A stretch of DNA of 64,000 nucleotides from Bacteroidales bacterium (lineage in GTDB: Bacteria > Bacteroidota > Bacteroidia > Bacteroidales > UBA6680): contig JAOARD010000007.1 in assembly GCA_025210735.1 (NCBI GenBank), forward strand, positions 124,001 through 188,000, written 5' to 3'. Below the pieces are notes generated by a model. That model did not search any database, was not told where the DNA came from, and was given only the letters and a program-made list of their open reading frames with translations. The position numbers were made by a program, and so were the translations under genes. Of this stretch, positions 27,476-36,179 are shown one piece after another (the first letter of the stretch is position 1; every line of letters begins with the position of its first letter).

Positions 27476-29965
27476 TTAAAACATACTTCCTATCTGGAAT
27501 ATTGCAAACGATACTAACCACGCTAAACCAGTTGTAAAGAATACCGTAAACATAGCCCATTTCCAACTTCCTGTCTCCTTTTTAATTGCTGCAACCACAG
27601 CAACACAAGGAAAATATATAAGTATAAATGCAAGGAAACTAATTGCTACCAATGGTGTAAACACCTTCTTTCCTTTTAGTTCTCCTTTACTATACTCAAC
27701 AGTTTTAAGTTTATCGCCTAACGATTCTCCCTGAGCTTCTTCAGAGTCGTCAACATGATATATTACCCCCATGGTACTTACCACAATCTCCTTGGCTGCA
27801 ACACCTGTAAACAAAGAAACTCCCATACGCCAATCGAACCCAAGTGGTCTTATTGCAGGCTCTACAAAATGTCCTAATTGTCCTATATATGAGTTCTCCT
27901 GAAGTTCGCTGCGTTTATTAAGGTTCAGAACGCGTTTCTGCTCATTCAAATCAGCAATAACACTCTCTGATTGTTCATTAGATATACGATTCTCTATTTT
28001 AGCTATCTCTTTATCATACTTCTGTTCAACAGCACTGTTTTTTGGGAATGTAGATAGTGTCCATATAATAATTACTGCCACAAGAATAACCCCTCCCATC
28101 TTCTTAAGATACTGACCGGCCTTGCTCCACATATGTTTTATTACCGATGTTACGGTTGGTATACGATATGGTGGCAGCTCCATTACAAAAGGCTCTTCAT
28201 CTTTTCTGAACAGGGTTTTGTTAAATACTATTGCTACAATTGTAGCTAAAGCAATACCCGACAAATATACAAGGAATAGCACTGTTCCGGGATTCTCTGT
28301 GAAGAATGCTCCTATTATTAACAAATATACCGGTAGTCTTGCACTACACGACATAAATGGTGTGATAAGTATTGTAAGTATACGGTTGTTTTTATTCTCT
28401 ATAATACGTGTTGACATTATTGCCGGAACGTTACATCCGAATCCCATTATAAGCGGAATAAATGATTTTCCGTGCAATCCTATCTTGTGCATTATTTTAT
28501 CCATTATAAATGCTGCACGTGCCATATATCCGGTATCTTCAAATATAGATATAAACAAAAACAGTATAAGGATATTAGGCAGAAACACAAGTACACTACC
28601 TACTCCTGATATAATTCCGTTAACCAGCAGATCCTTAAATGATCCTTCTGCCATAGTTGAGTTCAAAAACTCCGACAACCACTCAACACCTATCTCTATC
28701 CACTCCATTGGGTATTGCCCTATTGTAAATGTAGAGAAGAACATAAGCCACATAAGAAACAGGAATATCGGAAATCCGAGTATCTTATCTGTAAGAAAAT
28801 TATCAATGGCTGTGGTAAACATATTCTTGGCTTTTTTGCTGCCCTTAAAAGTCTCTTTTAGCGCACCAGCAATAAAACCATATCTGGCATCAGTAATAAT
28901 TGTCTCACTATCCTCATTAAGCGATTTCTCCAATCGTTTAATACATTTGTTACTGTGTTTAATTATCTCGCTACCTTGCTCTTGTCCTTCAATCATTGAT
29001 ATAACCTCAGGATCTTTCTCTATAAGTTTTACAGCCAGATATCTTGTTGAGTAGTGGTCTACAATAGTTCTGTCAACAAGTTTATAAACGGTATCCTGTA
29101 ACTCCGATACCTGTTTCTCTGTAGACTCACCATAATTTATATGAATATGACGTACTGTAGGGTCATTATCTCTGTATACCTCTATCAAACGCTCAAACAG
29201 CATACCCAGCCCTTTACCCTTTGAAGCAACAGTAGGAACAAAAGGTATACCTATCATCTTACCCAACGATATATAATCAAACTTATCGCCGTTACGCTCA
29301 AGCTCATCATACATATTCAGTGCAGTAACAACCTTTATATCAAGATCTATTAACTGTGTTGTAAGATACAGGTTACGCTCCAGATTAGAGGCATCTATAA
29401 CATTTACAACAATATCTGGAGTCTGCTCAACTATATACTCTCTAACATATATCTCCTCCGGCGTATATGCCGATAGTGAATATGTACCGGGAAGATCAAC
29501 AATATTAAAAACGTAATCATCGTAAACAAAACGTGCACTCTTTGCCCCTACAGTAACGCCACTATAGTTACCTGTATGCTCTTTTGCACCAGACACCCTG
29601 TTAAACAGAGTGGTTTTTCCTGCATTTGGGTTTCCTACAAGAGCTATATTTATCTCCTTACCCTTCTTTTCTGACGACTGTTTAAGGATTTTAGAGTCTA
29701 TCACTCCCTGAAAGTCAACCTCTCCCATCTGCATAGCCTCCTCTACTGATATAACCTCAATATGGCTTGCCTCATGGCGGCGCAGAGATACCTCATATCC
29801 CATTATCTTATATTGTACAGGATCTTTTAACGGAGCATTCTTTATTACTTTAAGATGCTGACCCTTTACAAATCCCATCTCAATAATTCGTTTTCTGAAA
29901 GCTCCCCTTCCGAATACCTTTACTATAACCCCTTCTTCTCCTGTTTTAAGATCTGACAGTCTCAT
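27476..29965 (-). CDS. feoB: Ferrous iron transporter, FeoA-FeoB fusion
   Basis: 829 aa. Residues ~1-75 are a FeoA SH3-like domain (MRLSDLKTGEEGVIVKVFGRG). The G domain follows (~103-270) with G1 GNPNAGKTTLFN, the switch I Thr in YSGVTVG, G3 DLPGTYSL and G4 NMYD. The polytopic part (~385-829) has the two Gate motifs around FIPLIMGFGCNVPAIMSTR and MSCSARLPVYLLIIGA and the core FTGVAAKEIVVSTMGVIYHV. It moves Fe2+ into the cytoplasm under GTPase control. Fusion of FeoA to FeoB is common in Bacteroidota. Operon with the small Cys-rich protein; a good promoter lies ahead. Confidence 0.95.
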   Translation of the reverse strand: MRLSDLKTGEEGVIVKVFGRGAFRKRIIEMGFVKGQHLKVIKNAPLKDPVQYKIMGYEVSLRRHEASHIEVISVEEAMQMGEVDFQGVIDSKILKQSSEKKGKEINIALVGNPNAGKTTLFNRVSGAKEHTGNYSGVTVGAKSARFVYDDYVFNIVDLPGTYSLSAYTPEEIYVREYIVEQTPDIVVNVIDASNLERNLYLTTQLIDLDIKVVTALNMYDELERNGDKFDYISLGKMIGIPFVPTVASKGKGLGMLFERLIEVYRDNDPTVRHIHINYGESTEKQVSELQDTVYKLVDRTIVDHYSTRYLAVKLIEKDPEVISMIEGQEQGSEIIKHSNKCIKRLEKSLNEDSETIITDARYGFIAGALKETFKGSKKAKNMFTTAIDNFLTDKILGFPIFLFLMWLMFFSTFTIGQYPMEWIEIGVEWLSEFLNSTMAEGSFKDLLVNGIISGVGSVLVFLPNILILFLFISIFEDTGYMARAAFIMDKIMHKIGLHGKSFIPLIMGFGCNVPAIMSTRIIENKNNRILTILITPFMSCSARLPVYLLIIGAFFTENPGTVLFLVYLSGIALATIVAIVFNKTLFRKDEEPFVMELPPYRIPTVTSVIKHMWSKAGQYLKKMGGVILVAVIIIWTLSTFPKNSAVEQKYDKEIAKIENRISNEQSESVIADLNEQKRVLNLNKRSELQENSYIGQLGHFVEPAIRPLGFDWRMGVSLFTGVAAKEIVVSTMGVIYHVDDSEEAQGESLGDKLKTVEYSKGELKGKKVFTPLVAISFLAFILIYFPCVAVVAAIKKETGSWKWAMFTVFFTTGLAWLVSFAIFQIGSMF

Positions 29966-29990
29966 TCAGATTACATTTTATTATAAACTC

Positions 29991-30021
29991 CAAAAGTAAA
30001 GTAAATAGCTCACTTTGCAAA
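29991..30021 (-). promoter_or_regulatory. Promoter of feoAB
   Basis: -7 TACTTTTG (29991-29998) and -33 TTTG (30018-30021) with a spacing of exactly 19 nt on the minus strand fit the Bacteroidota sigma-A consensus. The -7 box is 26 bp before the ATG. Confidence 0.6.
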
Positions 30022-30122
30022 TCCCATAATTGTGGTATTTATAAAATATACGTTAACTATTATTGATTTTAACAAACCATTTACGTAACTTATTATCTGA
30101 AAACATAAGATACTATAATTAA

Positions 30123-30851
30123 ATGAGTAAAGACGAAACAATTTACGACAAAATACAATCTGTTATAGGAAATCTAAACGGAAAGCTGAATATTCTTGAA
30201 GAGGAGATTAGTGTAGACATACAGCTACAGTATTTTGAGTTATCTAAAAAAATGAAGCGCGAAAACAGTTATGTTGATACTGATAAATGTATTAAAATAT
30301 TAAATAGCAAAAGATCTAAAGAGCAGGATATCAAGCTGGCTCTTATCAGCCTGTCTATTATTGATAATGTTGAGGTTATGAGGGCTATGGAGAACTACCT
30401 TGAGGAGGTTGAAGGGGTTCTCAGAAAGTGGGCTATAATAGCATTTCAGGAAAACAGAATGCTTATTGAAAGTTCTCTGCTTGAGCAGAATCAGATATTT
30501 ATTACAACCGGTTTGGGCGGAAAAGGAAACAAATTAAGATACTTTCTGCTGGTCAGAGTAAACATAGATGAATTATCTGATGCCCAAAAGAAACTCATTA
30601 CAGAAGAGTTTACAGAGATATTTAAACAGTTTGATTCTGAGATTGAGGAGTTGTACTTTGACAAGAAAGAGTACTTTACATTAACCTGCCTGATACCTAT
30701 GAAGGTGCCTATTAAAAGAGTATTTACGCTTTGTATTGCGCAGTGTAATGATTATGGAAAGATATTAAACCCGGAATTTTTAGTTACAAATGTAAAGAAA
30801 CCTACAGCAGAGGAGATTGAAAGTCATTTTAAAGATAAACAGAGAAGATAA
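30123..30851 (+). CDS. Hypothetical cytoplasmic protein
   Basis: 242 aa, no signal peptide. The N-terminal half is helical and charged, with a segment resembling HEAT-type helices (ALISLSIIDNVEVMRAMENY, VLRKWAIIAFQENRMLIESS). A glycine-rich turn (TTGLGGKGNKLRYFL) leads into an alpha/beta C-terminal half (FLLVRVNIDELSDAQKKLIT, FTLCIAQCNDYGKILNPEFL). I recognise it as a type of conserved Bacteroidota protein without an assigned role. ATG start. It converges on the DUF3276 gene. Confidence 0.55.
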   Translation: MSKDETIYDKIQSVIGNLNGKLNILEEEISVDIQLQYFELSKKMKRENSYVDTDKCIKILNSKRSKEQDIKLALISLSIIDNVEVMRAMENYLEEVEGVLRKWAIIAFQENRMLIESSLLEQNQIFITTGLGGKGNKLRYFLLVRVNIDELSDAQKKLITEEFTEIFKQFDSEIEELYFDKKEYFTLTCLIPMKVPIKRVFTLCIAQCNDYGKILNPEFLVTNVKKPTAEEIESHFKDKQRR

Positions 30852-30871
30852 AGGGGTTACCTTCTCTGTTT
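30837..30871. terminator. Hairpin at convergent gene ends
   Basis: 11-bp perfect stem AAACAGAGAAG/CTTCTCTGTTT whose loop contains the stop codon of the 242-aa gene; it ends just before the stop of the convergent DUF3276 gene. T tracts are short on both sides. Confidence 0.45.
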
Positions 30872-30876
30872 AACAA

Positions 30877-31266
30877 CTATCCTTTAACTTCAAGATCTTC
30901 AAACTCAACATCGGTATATACGTTCTCTGTTACCATAGAGTCGCTTTCAAGTGTTGATTTAAAATTGCTTTCAAAATTCATGCTCTCGGGTTGTAATTCA
31001 CGAATCTTAGCTACCACTTCTGTTAAACCATCAGCAAACTTGTCAAAATCTTCCTTGTAAAGAAAAATCTTATGTTTCTCAAAAAACATCTTGCCTTCCT
31101 TGCTGAAACGTTTTTTACTTTCGGTAATGGTAATGTAGTAATCCTCGTTTTTAGTAGCCTTTACATCAAAAAAATAAGTTCTACGTCCGGCTCTGACAGC
31201 CTTGGTAAAAACCTCTCCCCTGTAGTCCGTGTTTTCTACCTCTTCGGTTTTTTCATATCCATCCAT
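30877..31266 (-). CDS. DUF3276 (PUR-alpha-like) nucleic-acid-binding protein
   Basis: 129 aa. Residues ~15-95 match the DUF3276/PUR-like fold (GEVFTKAVRAGRRTYFFDVK, YYITITESKKRFSKEGKMFF, HKIFLYKEDFDKFADGL), a small beta-sheet plus helix nucleic-acid-binding domain found throughout Bacteroidota. The C-terminal ~35 residues are acidic and variable. By analogy with Bacteroidota PUR proteins it binds DNA or RNA; the target is unknown. Single gene. Confidence 0.85.
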   Translation of the reverse strand: MDGYEKTEEVENTDYRGEVFTKAVRAGRRTYFFDVKATKNEDYYITITESKKRFSKEGKMFFEKHKIFLYKEDFDKFADGLTEVVAKIRELQPESMNFESNFKSTLESDSMVTENVYTDVEFEDLEVKG

Positions 31267-31424
31267 CGCAATAACATTATTTGTTAATCATGTGATCAGA
31301 TTTCAAAAATAGAAAAATATTTAAATCCTAAGTTATTAAAACGTTCATATTTTCAATATTTCGTCAATATTTTTTAAACATTAATGGTTTGTTATCATCA
31401 TAATCTCACATTATATTCTTTTTG

Positions 31425-31455
31425 TTTGCAACAATTTTAAAAAGATTTACCTTTG
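31425..31455 (+). promoter_or_regulatory. Promoter of the nusB operon
   Basis: -33 TTTG (31425-31428) and -7 TACCTTTG (31448-31455) with a 19-nt spacer match the Bacteroidota consensus. The -7 box is 41 bp before the nusB ATG. Confidence 0.6.
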
Positions 31456-31496
31456 CAGAAGATTTAAATATTATAGTTAAACAAAAGGTTCTTTTC

Positions 31497-32444
31497 ATGA
31501 TTAGCAGACGACTGATACGTATTAAGGCGTTACATATGTTATATTCTCATAATAAAAGAGAAGATGGTACATTACAAAACACAGAAAGCGAGTTGTTATA
31601 CAGTATTAGTAAATCGCACGATTTATACCACTTCATGCTATTAATGCTGGTAGAGTTCAGAGAGTATGCTAACAGAAAAATTGACATTGCAAAGAACAAG
31701 AACATTCCTACATTCAGTGATCTGAATCCGAACAAAAAATTTATTAAAAACAAGTTATTGCTACAGCTTTCTGAGCATATTGATCTTAGATCGTATGTTG
31801 AGAGACACAAACTGTCGTGGGCTAATCAGCAGATTGTTTTTAAGAAGATATACAACGATTTTATTGCCACTGATACATTTAAAGAGTATATGAAAAACGA
31901 AGAGGTTTCATATGCTGAGGACAAAAAAATCATTGTTCATTTGCTAGAGAAGTTCCTTCTTGTAAATAAAGACCTGTACTCTGTTCTTGAAGAGGAGAGT
32001 ATATACTGGAACGACGATATTGAGCTAATAATCGGTATGGTTGTTAGAACTGTAAAGAAATTTAAGGCAGAAAAGCCGGGACACCTTATGCCACTGTATC
32101 GCGATAGTGAGGACGAGGGGTTTGCACAGAAGCTTATCAGACATTCTGTAATGAATCATCATAAGCATGTTACTCTTATAGATAAATACATAAAAAACTG
32201 GGAGATTGAGAGAATTGCATTTATAGATATTCTTTTAATGAGTCTGGCTATCTCTGAGGCTAAAGAGTTTACATCTATTCCTATAAAGGTTACACTTAAC
32301 GAGTACATTGAGATTGCAAAGTATTACAGTACACCAAAGAGTGGTAATTTTGTAAATGGTATTCTTGACAGAATATTCACTGATCTGCGCAAAGAGAAGG
32401 TGATTGTTAAGGCAGGAAGAGGTCTTGTTGGAGAGAAAGTATGA
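31497..32444 (+). CDS. nusB: Transcription antitermination factor NusB (long form)
   Basis: 315 aa, about twice the length of E. coli NusB (139 aa). Residues 1-150 form an N-terminal extension; the C-terminal ~130 residues hold the NusB core (HVTLIDKYIKNWEIERIAFI, DILLMSLAISEAKEFTSIPI, VTLNEYIEIAKYYSTPKSG, NFVNGILDRI). NusB binds boxA RNA with NusE to suppress termination in rRNA operons. The long form is typical of Bacteroidota. The ATG at 31497 is chosen because the upstream in-frame stretch overlaps the promoter. The stop overlaps the next start by 4 nt (ATGA). Confidence 0.92.
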   Translation: MISRRLIRIKALHMLYSHNKREDGTLQNTESELLYSISKSHDLYHFMLLMLVEFREYANRKIDIAKNKNIPTFSDLNPNKKFIKNKLLLQLSEHIDLRSYVERHKLSWANQQIVFKKIYNDFIATDTFKEYMKNEEVSYAEDKKIIVHLLEKFLLVNKDLYSVLEEESIYWNDDIELIIGMVVRTVKKFKAEKPGHLMPLYRDSEDEGFAQKLIRHSVMNHHKHVTLIDKYIKNWEIERIAFIDILLMSLAISEAKEFTSIPIKVTLNEYIEIAKYYSTPKSGNFVNGILDRIFTDLRKEKVIVKAGRGLVGEKV

Positions 32445-32872
32445 TTAACAGATACAAAAATATAACACTTGCATTAATAGCACTACTAACAATAGTGCTA
32501 TTTGCATGTAATAACAGTTCTGAAAAGAGCACTACCAGCACAAATTCGGGCAAACCGGAATTTGTACTGTCAAAAGATTTTCATGATTTCGGAACTGTTG
32601 AATATGGTGAGATGCTTTCGTACTCTTTTAAATATTACAACAACGGAACATCACCATTAATAATAAATAAGGTTATGAATGCCTGTGGATGTACAAAAGC
32701 GGTATATAATGAAAAACCACTTATGCCTGGCGATAGTACCTTTTTAGAAATTATTTTCGATACAAAAGGATGGAGAGGTGTACAATTTAAACAAATTTCT
32801 ATCTTTACAAACGAAAGAGAACATGCCACTAACATAATTGTTAAGGCTGAAATTAATGATATTACTAATTAA
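32441..32872 (+). CDS. DUF1573 lipoprotein
   Basis: 143 aa. Lipobox LFAC with Cys23. Residues ~50-140 form a DUF1573 immunoglobulin-like domain (HDFGTVEYGEMLSYSFKYYN, NACGCTKAVYNEKPLMPGDS). The conserved CGC is retained. DUF1573 proteins are abundant in Bacteroidota and lie between nusB and yajC in many genomes; their function is not established. Translationally coupled to nusB by a 4-nt overlap and 12 bp ahead of yajC. Confidence 0.85.
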   Translation: MINRYKNITLALIALLTIVLFACNNSSEKSTTSTNSGKPEFVLSKDFHDFGTVEYGEMLSYSFKYYNNGTSPLIINKVMNACGCTKAVYNEKPLMPGDSTFLEIIFDTKGWRGVQFKQISIFTNEREHATNIIVKAEINDITN

Positions 32873-32884
32873 AAACAGATAAAC

Positions 32885-33199
32885 ATGTTTAACACTATTC
32901 TTTTACAAGCAGCAGGACAACAAGGAGGCGGAATGCAGATGCTTCTTATGTTCGGAGCAATACTTGTAGTTTTCTATTTCTTTATGATTCGTCCGCAAAT
33001 GAAAAAGCAGAAAGAGCTTAAGAATTTCCGTAACGAGTTAGGTAAAGGCGATAAAGTTGTTACTACAGGTGGTCTTTATGGTAGAATACATGAAGTTAAG
33101 GAGACATATTTTGTTGTTGAGCTTTGTGAGGGTGTAAAGATTAAGATAGATAAAAATGCTATTTTAAAGGATCCTTCGGATTTAGCAGCTAAAAAGTAA
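32885..33199 (+). CDS. yajC: Preprotein translocase subunit YajC
   Basis: 104 aa. One membrane helix (~19-38: LLMFGAILVVFYFFMIRPQ) followed by the diagnostic RPQMKKQKE and the small soluble domain (GDKVVTTGGLYGRIHEVKET). It associates with SecDF and YidC in the inner membrane during protein export. Third gene of the nusB operon; a strong terminator follows. Confidence 0.93.
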   Translation: MFNTILLQAAGQQGGGMQMLLMFGAILVVFYFFMIRPQMKKQKELKNFRNELGKGDKVVTTGGLYGRIHEVKETYFVVELCEGVKIKIDKNAILKDPSDLAAKK

Positions 33200-33219
33200 A
33201 AAAATATTTACCTTAGTAG

Positions 33220-33252
33220 AGTTCAAAACTATATTTAGTTTTGAACTTTTTT
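33220..33252 (+). terminator. Rho-independent terminator after yajC
   Basis: Perfect 11-bp stem AGTTCAAAACT/AGTTTTGAACT, 6-nt loop and a run of six T. It would end or attenuate the nusB-yajC transcript; the ybbR gene starts 19 bp later, so some readthrough or a separate promoter is implied. Confidence 0.8.
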
Positions 33253-33270
33253 GTATAAAAACATGCGGTA

Positions 33271-34260
33271 ATGACGGCTTATATTGATAAAATAAAGAGT
33301 TATATAGAGAATTTCAAGTGGAAGAAGGATAATAAATTTCTTGTATATCTGATATTTGTTGGTATAGCCACAATACTATGGTTTTTAAACAGGCTAAACA
33401 ATACATACGATGCCGAGATTACATATCCGGTAACATATACCAATATCCCGTCTGATAAAAAGATTCTTAACGACCTTAAACCAAGCATAACATTAAAGGT
33501 TAATGCACCGGGATACACCCTGTTGCAGTACAAAATGAAAACAACCCGTAAGCCGCTTACTATGGATCTTAAAAAAGGTACTCTGGTAAGACGAAACAGC
33601 AAACGTTTCTATCTGCTTACTAAAGATTACAGAAATAAGATTGCAGATCAGCTTAAATCTGATGTTAAACTACAATCTGTTGAACCGGACACCATGTTCT
33701 TTAACTTTACAGAGATTGTTACAAGAAAAAAACCTGTTATTCCGGTATATAAAATATCACTTGCTCAGCAATACCAGCTAAAGAGTAATCCGCACTGTAC
33801 ACCAGACAGTGTTGTTATTACCGGTCCCGAGATAATACTCGATACTCTTAAAGGGGTATACACAAGCAAGGTGTCAATAAAAGATATAAACCGATCAACA
33901 AAACGTAACGTTTCGGTAAAAGATATTCGCGAGTTATCTATCTCGCCTAAAAGGGTAGTTGTTAATATTGACGTTGAACAGTACACGGAGATTATTATGA
34001 AACTACCAATTAAAAAAATAAATGTTCCGGACAGTTTAAACCTTATTATATTTAATGACTCTGTTCAGGTAAAGGGTTTAATTGGCGAAGATTCATATAA
34101 CCTACTATCGCCAGATAAATTTGAGGTTGAGGTAGATTTTAACGATATAGTATTAAAAAAGGACTCTCTGTTGAATGTAAACATAAAGACAAAACCGGGG
34201 TTCTATGAGATGAGATCATACTACCCGCAAAAGATTGAATACTTAATAGAGAGAAAATGA
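33271..34260 (+). CDS. YbbR-like domain protein (CdaR-type)
   Basis: 329 aa. Membrane helix ~23-42 (FLVYLIFVGIATILWFLNRL), then two to three YbbR-like beta modules (~50-320; PVTYTNIPSDKKILNDLKPS, VNIDVEQYTEIIMKLPIKKI). In Firmicutes a YbbR protein (CdaR) regulates the c-di-AMP cyclase, but no cyclase gene is adjacent here and in Bacteroidota the role is unclear. The stop overlaps the coaE start by 4 nt. Confidence 0.8.
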   Translation: MTAYIDKIKSYIENFKWKKDNKFLVYLIFVGIATILWFLNRLNNTYDAEITYPVTYTNIPSDKKILNDLKPSITLKVNAPGYTLLQYKMKTTRKPLTMDLKKGTLVRRNSKRFYLLTKDYRNKIADQLKSDVKLQSVEPDTMFFNFTEIVTRKKPVIPVYKISLAQQYQLKSNPHCTPDSVVITGPEIILDTLKGVYTSKVSIKDINRSTKRNVSVKDIRELSISPKRVVVNIDVEQYTEIIMKLPIKKINVPDSLNLIIFNDSVQVKGLIGEDSYNLLSPDKFEVEVDFNDIVLKKDSLLNVNIKTKPGFYEMRSYYPQKIEYLIERK

Positions 34261-34844
34261 TTATAGCAGGATTAACCGGAGGTATAGGTAGTGGCAAAAG
34301 TACAATAGCTGATATTTTTGCTAATCTTGGGGCTCCTGTATACAACGCCGACTTTTACGCCAAATGGCTGTTAAACAACTCAGAAGAGTTAAAAGACAAG
34401 TTAACAAAAGCATTTGGCAACGATATATATAACAACAACCAGATAAACAGAAAACATTTTGCCTCAATAATATTCTCAGACAAAGAGAAACTGGCTCTTT
34501 CAAACAGCATAATACATCCGGTTGTGTTTAATCATTTTAACAAATGGGTAGAGAGTCAGCCAAATGGCACAAAATATGTTATAAAAGAATCTGCAATACT
34601 TTATGAGAGTGGTGCTGACAAACTGACAGATGTAAGCATTACTGTTGTTGCCGATAAAGCAACAAGAATAGAGAGGGTTTGCAAGAGAGATAACGTATCT
34701 GAAGAACTTGTTATTGACAGAATTAATAATCAGATGACAGATGAGGAGAGGATTAACCTTGCCGACATGGTTATTGATAACAACAATAACAAAATGATAG
34801 TTAATCAGGTTCTGGAGATACATAAACAACTAATAAAGAGATAA
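34257..34844 (+). CDS. coaE: Dephospho-CoA kinase
   Basis: 195 aa, normal length. P-loop [12 protein letters not shown] at the N-terminus, the CoA-binding and lid region ([24 protein letters not shown]) and [11 protein letters not shown]. It catalyses the last step of coenzyme A synthesis, ATP + dephospho-CoA. Translationally coupled to the ybbR gene and followed 4 bp later by the TerB-DnaJ gene. Confidence 0.94.
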   Translation: MIIAGLTGGIGSGKSTIADIFANLGAPVYNADFYAKWLLNNSEELKDKLTKAFGNDIYNNNQINRKHFASIIFSDKEKLALSNSIIHPVVFNHFNKWVESQPNGTKYVIKESAILYESGADKLTDVSITVVADKATRIERVCKRDNVSEELVIDRINNQMTDEERINLADMVIDNNNNKMIVNQVLEIHKQLIKR

Positions 34845-34848
34845 TAAT

Positions 34849-35574
34849 ATGGGCAGATATTCAAAATGGATTGGTGGAGGTATAGGATGGTTTGCAGGCG
34901 GACCTATTGGTGCACTTCTTGGTTTTGCAGTTGGGGCAATTATTGATGGCAGCAGCCAGAGAATATCAGATCCTTTGGCACAACAACGCCAGCAACACGA
35001 TGGTTTTGCCGCAGCTCTTATTGTACTTATTGCTGCCGTAATGAAAGCCGATAAAAAGATACTCAGATCGGAGCTGGACTATGCAAAGGAGTATTTTAAA
35101 CGTCAATTTGGCGCAGAACAGGCTAAAGAAGCAACATTAATGCTCAGAGATATCATTAAAAAGGATATCCCTCTGGAGCAGGTATGTTTTCAGATAAAAG
35201 ATCATGTTGACTATTCATCGAGACTACAGCTACTGCACCTGCTATACGGTATTGCTAAAGCCGACGGACATGTACACCAGTACGAGAAGGATATAATAAA
35301 GAGAATTGCATACCTGTTAAGCATATCTGATGCAGATCATACATCAATTATGGCTATGTTTGTTGATAATACAGACGCATCGTATAAAATTCTTGAGGTA
35401 GACAGCAGTGCATCTGACGATGAGATTAAAAAGGCTTACAGAAAAATGGCTGCCAAGTATCACCCGGATAAGGTAGCGCATCTTGGCGAAGATTTTAAAC
35501 GTACTGCAGAAGAGAAGTTTAAACAACTTAACGACGCGTACAACAAGATTAAAAAAGAGAGAGGTATAAAATAA
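34849..35574 (+). CDS. TerB-DnaJ domain co-chaperone (DjlA-like)
   Basis: 241 aa. The N-terminus has a glycine-zipper-like hydrophobic stretch ([20 protein letters not shown], ~8-32). A TerB-type helical domain spans ~50-160 ([40 protein letters not shown]). The C-terminal J domain (~173-241) retains HPD ([11 protein letters not shown]). E. coli DjlA has the same order and stimulates DnaK at the inner membrane. It follows coaE by 4 bp. Confidence 0.88.
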   Translation: MGRYSKWIGGGIGWFAGGPIGALLGFAVGAIIDGSSQRISDPLAQQRQQHDGFAAALIVLIAAVMKADKKILRSELDYAKEYFKRQFGAEQAKEATLMLRDIIKKDIPLEQVCFQIKDHVDYSSRLQLLHLLYGIAKADGHVHQYEKDIIKRIAYLLSISDADHTSIMAMFVDNTDASYKILEVDSSASDDEIKKAYRKMAAKYHPDKVAHLGEDFKRTAEEKFKQLNDAYNKIKKERGIK

Positions 35575-35689
35575 AAGTGATTTGAAAATCGCTTAACATA
35601 TAATAAAACAGTTTATAGAAAGTTTTATATATTAAACTAAACTATACAGTTTGAATAATTATTAACAGAACACGATAATTTAATAAAAC

Positions 35690-36121
35690 ATGGAATTAAA
35701 GGATATTTTGGCAATATCAGGACACGGAGGACTATTTAAATTTGTTTCGCAAGGACGTAATGGTATTATTGTTGAGTCATTGGTTGATAAGAAGAGGATT
35801 AGTGCATCGGCTACAGCAAAAATAAGTGCTCTTGAAGATATTGCTATTTACACTGATGTTGAAGAGATTTCTTTAGCAGATGTATTTACATCTATCTATA
35901 ATAAAGAGGATGGTAACCAGACTATCTCACACAAATCTTCGTCAAACGAGCTTAAAGCATACTTTGAGGAGGTACTTCCGGAGTACGATAAGGACAGAGT
36001 ATATGTTTCTGACATTAAGAAAGTGCTTAACTGGTATAACATTCTTCAATCGTTAGATATGGTTAAACCTTCTGAGAAAAAGGACGAGGAGAACAATGAG
36101 GAAGAGAAGAGTGCAGAGTAA
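35690..36121 (+). CDS. DUF5606 protein
   Basis: 143 aa. The N-terminal ~50 residues are an SH3-like barrel (LKDILAISGHGGLFKFVSQG, NGIIVESLVDKKR), followed by a helical domain (~95-125) and an acidic low-complexity tail rich in Glu and Lys. It is recognised as the DUF5606 family, widespread in Bacteroidota with no known function. It lies 115 bp after the TerB-DnaJ gene; a terminator follows the stop. Confidence 0.82.
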   Translation: MELKDILAISGHGGLFKFVSQGRNGIIVESLVDKKRISASATAKISALEDIAIYTDVEEISLADVFTSIYNKEDGNQTISHKSSSNELKAYFEEVLPEYDKDRVYVSDIKKVLNWYNILQSLDMVKPSEKKDEENNEEEKSAE

Positions 36122-36146
36122 AACATACTGCAACCTTAACAATATT

Positions 36147-36178
36147 TAGCTGTCAGTTATCTGGCAGCTATTTTTTTT
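36147..36178 (+). terminator. Rho-independent terminator after the DUF5606 gene
   Basis: Stem TAGCTGTCAG/CTGGCAGCTA with a TTAT loop and eight T. It ends just before the stop of the convergent barrel-protein gene. Confidence 0.8.
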
Positions 36179-36179
36179 A

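Noticed and set aside
28122-29054. 310-aa ORF antisense to feoB
   Set aside because: Shadow of the feoB coding sequence; composition is that of the reverse frame and there is no start context or domain.
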